Origin: Rhizocola hellebori
Lineage (GTDB): Bacteria > Actinomycetota > Actinomycetes > Mycobacteriales > Micromonosporaceae
NCBI RefSeq assembly: GCF_016862955.1
Contig: NZ_BONY01000018.1
Span: 1-64,000 of the forward strand
Direction: 5' to 3'
DNA: 64,000 nucleotides
Shown: one piece after another, positions 59,213-64,000 of the stretch
Position numbering within the stretch: the first letter of the stretch is position 1
Layout: each line of letters starts with the position of its first letter
Notes under the pieces: generated by a model
What the model was told of the DNA's origin: nothing
The model's database searches: none
The model's input: the letters and a program-made list of their open reading frames with translations, nothing else
Program-made: the position numbers and the translations under genes

Positions 59213-61582
59213 TCACCGCTCAGTCCCCCCGGCGTCCGCGCCGAGTGCAGTGCGGCTTTCCTCCAGGCGGTCGGCGAGGTCGGGCCGCACAGCCCGTAAC
59301 GCCGTGAGGTCGACGCGGCGGCCGAGCTGGTGTGCCCACAGCACGCCACGGCCCTGCTCCAGCAACTCGACCGCCTCGGCGGGCCGGTCAAGGTCGATCG
59401 CCCACGCGGCCGCTGACGTGATGATCGGGTTCCAGGTCGTGAGCTGCCTTTCCTGGCTTCGTCTTTCGAGGCCGTGCCATGCGGCCAGTGGCAGCAGGCG
59501 AACTGCGCTTGCATATCCGGCGGCCGCCTGGTCGTGAAGTCCGTGTCCGGCTGCGGCCAGCCCCCAGCGCGCCGCCGCCAGGACCCGGTCTGCGGCTGGC
59601 GCCGCCCGGTGGCTCGCTGCTTCGCGCAACATCTCTATCGCTTGCCCGAGCGTGCTTGGTTCCCGGCGAACAGCGTCGGCGTCGAACCGCTCGACCAAGC
59701 GCTGGCCGAGTTCCGAAAGGTAGGTACAGCGAGCTGGGCTGAGCTCCGATACGCCAGCAAGCGCCTCCTGTAACAGGCTGACGGCCCGATCGAGATCGGT
59801 GACATCGCCGGTGATACGGAAACGCGCGACGTGGCAGGAGGCCAGATTCATCAGCCGTGTCGGACGCGGTAGCGTCGACTGTCCGCCGATCGAGAGGGCC
59901 TGTTCCGCGACATGGATAGCGGCGTCTGAATCGGTTACCTGTCTTGTACGTTCAGCGAGGGCCCGCCGTGCATTGCTCAGATTGGACAGCAGGTCGGCAT
60001 GCTCGGCCGAGGAAGGCGGCGAGCACAGCACGGCTTCCTCTCCGGTCGCGATGGCGCCCAGCAGGTCATCGATGTTGTCGTGCAGCCGGTAACGAACCTC
60101 GAGCGCGCCGGCTAGGCCGGAGAGCTGCCCGGCTCGACGCGGGTCATCGCCGCTTTGCACCGACACGGCCAGCCGCCCAATCTCGATCGACTCATCAAGG
60201 TCGTCGATGCTGTGCGTGTTCTCGTAGCGCCGGAGCAAAGCCTTGGCGAGATTGTGCAAATGCAGCGACCGATCAGAATGGTCGGTAAGCGCGGCGGCCG
60301 CACCGCGTGCTGCCTCGATCGCTTCTGTCAGATCGTCGAGTCGGCCGAAGGCTTCGGCTCGGTATGTCAGGGCGATGGCCAGCAGGCCCAGTGCTATGCC
60401 GTGCTGGTGCCGGTCGCCGGGCAGCGTCAACTTCTGCCGAGCCACGGCTACCAGCTCGGCGAGATCGGCGTGGCTACGGCTCCGGTGATGTCGGGAAACC
60501 AGTACTAGGCCCAGGTTTCCGAGCCGCACGCCGCGATCCTCAGCCACGTCGATGCTGCTTGCCTCGCGTGCCACCGCCACCGCCTCTTCAAGATCATGCT
60601 CGCTGCTGGTGAGCGTGAACCTGGCGTGTAATGCCAGAGCGAGCATTGACATCGCACTGGCTCGATGTGCGGGGCCGAGCGTGGGGTCTGACAGGGCTTC
60701 GCGCGTCAGTGCCACGGCACGGTTGAGGTCGTCGGGGCTGCGCTCCCGGTGGCCCTTGGTGCGCAACGCGATGCCAAGGCTGACCATGGTCGCGGCGCGC
60801 TGCTGGTCGCCTGCCGGCGTGAGTTCCAGCGCCTCGGCAAGAACGGCCAGGCACCGGTTCAGGCTGGCCGCCGCACCCGTGCGATCAAACCGAGCCTGCT
60901 CCATCACCCCGATCTGTCGCAACGCTACGACCCGGCTCGACTCGTGAGCCAATGCCAATGCGTGCTCCGCGGCGTCGACCGCTTGCGCCGCATCGTCCAA
61001 ATGCGACACAGACCCATACCGCCGCCACAAGGCCCGCATGAGCGCGTGCCAATGCTCAACCCTGTCACCCGCATCGTGCTCGATAGAGCTGCGTAGCAGA
61101 GCGATGGACACATCAAGGGCGGCCAGGTCCGTGTCCTCCCCACTGAGCAGCACTTCGGCGAGCTCACGTTCCCGGTACGCGAGGTCGAGCACCGCGCTGG
61201 TCGCGTTCAGGCGGTCAAGCCGTGTTCTCTGATGTGCTGGCACAAGATCCGGTTGCAATCGGTCCACCACAAGGAACAGGCGCATCGCGTTGGCGGCCTC
61301 GGTTCGGGAAGCAGTCTCGTCGCCCGCCCTGGCAAACGCGTTGTCCCGGAATTCCGCCGCCCACGCCGCAACCCACAACAGCCCGGCGTCAGCGCGGTCG
61401 AGATCCGCCACTTGGCTGGGCTCGTCGGCGACGGCCGCCACGATGAGATCACGTTGCAGGGCCGCGGTCTCCGGCGAAAGGATCTCTGCGCGGTCGGCGT
61501 TTTCGTCAGCGTCCAAGGCGGCGTTGTACCGATCCATGCGTTCGCGCAGCGTCGCCGCGAGCGCCTCGGCGGCGATTCTCAT
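59213..61582 (-). CDS. TPR protein of the CHAT-associated type, CHAT protease domain missing
   Basis: 789 residues from ATG 61582, which overlaps the stop of the upstream gene (ATGA). It consists of TPR-like helix pairs through nearly its whole length (YRAEAFGRLDDLTEAIEAAR, GITGDVTDLDRAVSLLQEAL-like repeats) and ends with WNPIITSAAAWAIDLDRPAE, AVELLEQGRGVLWAHQLGRR and VRPDLADRLEESRTALG, then GADAGGTER and stop. In the many actinobacterial proteins with this ending, the AVELLEQGR-VLW-Q segment is followed by a CHAT (caspase-like) protease domain of 250-300 residues. None follows here; an IS481-like relic begins 85 bases downstream. The protein may be a sensor without an effector. Confidence 0.8.
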   Translation of the reverse strand: MRIAAEALAATLRERMDRYNAALDADENADRAEILSPETAALQRDLIVAAVADEPSQVADLDRADAGLLWVAAWAAEFRDNAFARAGDETASRTEAANAMRLFLVVDRLQPDLVPAHQRTRLDRLNATSAVLDLAYRERELAEVLLSGEDTDLAALDVSIALLRSSIEHDAGDRVEHWHALMRALWRRYGSVSHLDDAAQAVDAAEHALALAHESSRVVALRQIGVMEQARFDRTGAAASLNRCLAVLAEALELTPAGDQQRAATMVSLGIALRTKGHRERSPDDLNRAVALTREALSDPTLGPAHRASAMSMLALALHARFTLTSSEHDLEEAVAVAREASSIDVAEDRGVRLGNLGLVLVSRHHRSRSHADLAELVAVARQKLTLPGDRHQHGIALGLLAIALTYRAEAFGRLDDLTEAIEAARGAAAALTDHSDRSLHLHNLAKALLRRYENTHSIDDLDESIEIGRLAVSVQSGDDPRRAGQLSGLAGALEVRYRLHDNIDDLLGAIATGEEAVLCSPPSSAEHADLLSNLSNARRALAERTRQVTDSDAAIHVAEQALSIGGQSTLPRPTRLMNLASCHVARFRITGDVTDLDRAVSLLQEALAGVSELSPARCTYLSELGQRLVERFDADAVRREPSTLGQAIEMLREAASHRAAPAADRVLAAARWGLAAAGHGLHDQAAAGYASAVRLLPLAAWHGLERRSQERQLTTWNPIITSAAAWAIDLDRPAEAVELLEQGRGVLWAHQLGRRVDLTALRAVRPDLADRLEESRTALGADAGGTER

Positions 61583-63918
61583 CCGAGCGCGCCGAGGACA
61601 GCCGCGAGAACACCCAGCACGAGGTGCACGCCGACGACAATCCACGTGCCGACCACCGGATGCCGAGGTACAGGCCCGCCAAGCCACGGGCGGAACAGCG
61701 GCCCGATAGCGATGGCACCGGCCGCGAGCGACAGCCATGGCAGAAGCAAGCACTGTGTGAGCAGAATCCCCACTCTGCCGATACCGGATGTGCTTAGAAG
61801 CAGGAAAGCGGACGGCGCCGAAACGATAAGTGCGGTAACCAAATAGGTGATCGCAGCCCGCCGCCGGGTAGACCATTCCGGAAGGCGACGCGGCTGTGCA
61901 CCTGCGTCCTCAACAGTATCGATCGCCTCTTCGGCCTGCCAGACCAACCGCGCCGCATCAGCGGTGCCCCAACCGTCTCGCTGGGCCGGAACAGCCGCGG
62001 TCTGACCCAGCCGTTGGCGAAGAGTTTGCAGGTGCCGTTCCTGGCAGGCGATGGCCACACGCAACCGTGTCGCGACGGAGTCCGGCATGGATATTGCGGA
62101 TGCGGCCGCGACAGCCTGCTGGTGCAGCGCCCAAGCCAGGGCAAGCGCCTCTTGCGGGCTCGAGGTGGCCACCTGCCCAGCGGGCTCACCGGATGCGGCC
62201 GGCGTCACGGCCGGTGCCAGGCGATCCTGAGCCGCGCTCACCAAGGCTTGGGGGACCCGCCCAGCGAGCTTGCCAGCGGCCGCCTCAACGACGGCCCCGC
62301 GCACCATCGCGCCAACAGAAGGGCCGCTCTGCTGCGCCCACGACGACGGATGCAGCCGCATTCTGCGGTGCATCCGCGCTCCGGCACGCTGCACGTTGCC
62401 GGCGCCCTCTCGACCGCGACTAGCGATCGTCGCCAACCGGCTCTCGCTACCCGTCAACGCGACGAGACTCTGCCGGATCTTGCTTACAATCACGGCCGTA
62501 CCAGCCGCCGGCGGGCCGCCCGGGGCCACCGGTTCGCCGGTGGCCCACGCCAGGAGGACAGTGCTGAGCCAGGCGGCGTCGCGGCTGGCATCGCTGTGGA
62601 TCGCGTATAGCTCACCGATCATCCGGATCTCGATGGCTGAGTGGACGATCACCTTGACGGCCTGCACCACCGGTGGCGGCCCGGGTACCGTCGCTGCAGC
62701 AGTCCATAGCAGGCTGACGAGGCGGCTGGCGTCGGCAATGACCTGCTGAGACTGAGTCTCAGTGTCGCCGCCGAACTTTCGGTGCAAAGTCTCAGCCCTC
62801 CGAATAGGTAGGCGGGTCGCCACATCGGTCAGCAGCTGGGCGCTACGCTCGGCCAGTGCGTCGCGGCTGTGCTGCGCTGCGGTCGCCGCGGCCTGAAGAC
62901 GGGCGCGGAGGGCGGAGATGAATTCCTTCGCAGCCCGCATGCGGTCCGTCTTTGATGATTCCTCGGCGAAGAACGCGCCAAGGTCTCCGAGCGACTGGGT
63001 GTGGTCGCCCGTGATGGTGCCGGCCGAGGTCTGGTGCGCGATCTGATCACCGGGCAAGTATCCACCGAGGGCCGAGCCTTGTGCCGGTGGCTGCGGCGCG
63101 TGGAGCATCGCATCCGGGTGGCCGTCCGCCACACCCTTGCGCAGATGGGCTTCCGCCTCGCGGGCGGCGACCAGACGCTGCACGTGTGCGGATGCCTCGG
63201 GATGACCCTCCGCCATGGCCCGGCGCATCATCGCCTCAGCCTCTTCTTGCTTGCCCCTGACGTTGAGCACTATGCCCAGGTTGAACACCGCGTTGGTGTC
63301 GCCCGCCGCGACCGCCTCCCGCAGCAGCGCCTCAGCTTCGGAGGGGTCGCCGCGCTTCAGGCGAACGGTGGCCAGGTTGGTTAACGCATCAATGAGTCCG
63401 GCGGCAATGGCTTGACGCAGCAATCCTTCGGCCTCGGCGAGGTCACCCCGCTCGCCAACGAGTTCGGCAAGGTTGAAGGCGGCGTCCGCCTGCCCTGATG
63501 ACGCGGCCCGCCGCCATACCGATTCCGCTTCCTGCACGCGTCCGGTGCGGCTCAACAGATTGCCGAGGTTAAAGGTTGCGTCGAGGTAGCCCCGTGCGTC
63601 CGCGGCGCGATAGAAGCGTTCGGCGTCCTGGTCATCGCCGAGCTGTGCCCGGACATAGCCGAGACTGCACTCGCAATCCGCAATGAGCTGCTGCTCGCCG
63701 GCTGGCAGGCCCGAGGCCAAAGCACGCCGGTAATGCTTCTCAGCCTCGGCGAGCTGTCCTCGGTCTTTGAGCAGAGCGGCGAATGTACATGCGGCGAGCG
63801 CGTGGCCGCGGTCGCTGGCCTGCCGAAAGAGTTCGGCGGCGGTGTCGAGGTCTCCGGCCCGCGCTCTTTCGATCGCCTTGTCGAAATAGGATTCCGCGTT
63901 GCCCAGGTCGTTCAGCAT
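61579..63918 (-). CDS. Sel1/TPR-repeat protein with C-terminal membrane helices
   Basis: 779 residues from ATG 63918 (no strong ribosome site). The first 280 residues are Sel1/TPR-type repeats: DLDTAAELFRQASDRGHALA, AERFYRAADARGYLDATFNL, GNLLSRTGRVQEAESVWRRA and so on. A central helical region (RMRAAKEFISALRARLQAAA) follows, and the last 90 residues contain three membrane helices (YLVTALIVSAPSAFLLLSTS, ILLTQCLLLPWLSLAAGAIA, GTWIVVGVHLVLGVLAAVLG). Its stop overlaps the start of the next TPR gene (ATGA), so they are coupled. In CHAT systems such membrane-anchored repeat proteins are often linked to the protease partner. Confidence 0.8.
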   Translation of the reverse strand: MLNDLGNAESYFDKAIERARAGDLDTAAELFRQASDRGHALAACTFAALLKDRGQLAEAEKHYRRALASGLPAGEQQLIADCECSLGYVRAQLGDDQDAERFYRAADARGYLDATFNLGNLLSRTGRVQEAESVWRRAASSGQADAAFNLAELVGERGDLAEAEGLLRQAIAAGLIDALTNLATVRLKRGDPSEAEALLREAVAAGDTNAVFNLGIVLNVRGKQEEAEAMMRRAMAEGHPEASAHVQRLVAAREAEAHLRKGVADGHPDAMLHAPQPPAQGSALGGYLPGDQIAHQTSAGTITGDHTQSLGDLGAFFAEESSKTDRMRAAKEFISALRARLQAAATAAQHSRDALAERSAQLLTDVATRLPIRRAETLHRKFGGDTETQSQQVIADASRLVSLLWTAAATVPGPPPVVQAVKVIVHSAIEIRMIGELYAIHSDASRDAAWLSTVLLAWATGEPVAPGGPPAAGTAVIVSKIRQSLVALTGSESRLATIASRGREGAGNVQRAGARMHRRMRLHPSSWAQQSGPSVGAMVRGAVVEAAAGKLAGRVPQALVSAAQDRLAPAVTPAASGEPAGQVATSSPQEALALAWALHQQAVAAASAISMPDSVATRLRVAIACQERHLQTLRQRLGQTAAVPAQRDGWGTADAARLVWQAEEAIDTVEDAGAQPRRLPEWSTRRRAAITYLVTALIVSAPSAFLLLSTSGIGRVGILLTQCLLLPWLSLAAGAIAIGPLFRPWLGGPVPRHPVVGTWIVVGVHLVLGVLAAVLGALG

Positions 63919-64000
63919 GGCGCCGGGCTCGACGGCTTGGTGTCATTGAATACAAGAGTCCACATTTTGACCGCCCCTTCGGCGCCTGTATCCCACATCC

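Noticed and set aside
61583-61876. Longer N-terminus for the TPR protein
   Set aside because: The extra residues are basic and Cys-rich, overlap the upstream gene extensively, and the ATGA overlap at 61579-61582 gives a better start.
1-64000. CRISPR arrays, tRNA or rRNA genes
   Set aside because: No regularly spaced repeats, no cloverleaf-like stretches and no rRNA-conserved sequences were noticed by eye.

Overview
The window is high-GC DNA from a Gram-positive actinomycete. The signs are strong GC bias at third codon positions, GTG and TTG starts, LPxTG-anchored surface proteins, ECF sigma factors with SnoaL-like tails, SMI1/KNR4, Trypco2 and TPR proteins of actinobacterial type, and IS110, ISL3 and IS481-like elements. 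The species cannot be named from sequence alone; a sporulating or filamentous actinomycete (Micromonosporaceae or Pseudonocardiales-like) is plausible. I saw no rRNA, tRNA or CRISPR array.

The window alternates intact operons with unusually heavy gene decay. Region 1 (1-13.5 kb) is accessory: a partial gene end, small acidic immunity-like genes, an LPxTG surface protein, a 5'-truncated nucleotidyltransferase, an inactivated IS110 element, an ISL3 relic, a secreted two-repeat protein between direct repeats, a serine-recombinase relic and a DUF4188 protein. Region 2 (13.6-20.3 kb, minus strand) is the most striking locus. It is a three-gene operon with a Trypco2 protein, a 1484-residue trypsin-like protease fused to a P-loop NTPase and long helical repeats, and a HEAT-like/SMI1-KNR4 protein. 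It is a good candidate for a conflict (anti-phage or suicide) system. Region 3 (20.3-28.2 kb) holds recombinase relics, a toxin-like relic with a possible immunity gene, a second LPxTG protein, a secreted GH16 beta-glucanase with a ricin-B lectin domain and a LacI-type palindrome, and an IS110 fragment.

Region 4 (28.3-39.9 kb) is more ordinary: an MFS drug exporter coupled to an ECF sigma factor, an S24/S26-like peptidase, an EAL-DICT protein, aminopeptidase N, and a short-chain dehydrogenase behind an internally deleted P450. Region 5 (40-49.2 kb) carries a secreted protein, a WD40 protein, several DUF proteins (DUF2716 relic, DUF6210) and a large membrane M48 metallopeptidase with a small partner. 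Region 6 (49.5-53.8 kb) has two more MFS exporters, each beside a wrecked ECF sigma gene, so the window carries three related exporter/sigma modules. One exporter is fused in frame to an SRPBCC domain.

Region 7 (54.4-57.4 kb) is a tightly overlapping cluster whose layout resembles methylamine-dehydrogenase maturation: a conserved unknown, a 29-residue membrane peptide, a MauD-like redoxin, a Tat-exported six-cysteine protein, a membrane protein split by an in-frame TGA, and a secreted SH3b-like protein. Region 8 (57.4-63.9 kb, minus strand) has a SigE-family sigma factor with a membrane partner, an IS481-like relic, and a two-gene TPR operon whose second protein looks like a CHAT-family protein that has lost its C-terminal CHAT protease domain.

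A theme across the window is decay by single-base frameshifts, C-to-T nonsense changes and internal deletions that keep both ends of a gene. All family calls are from reading motifs by eye; no database search was run.
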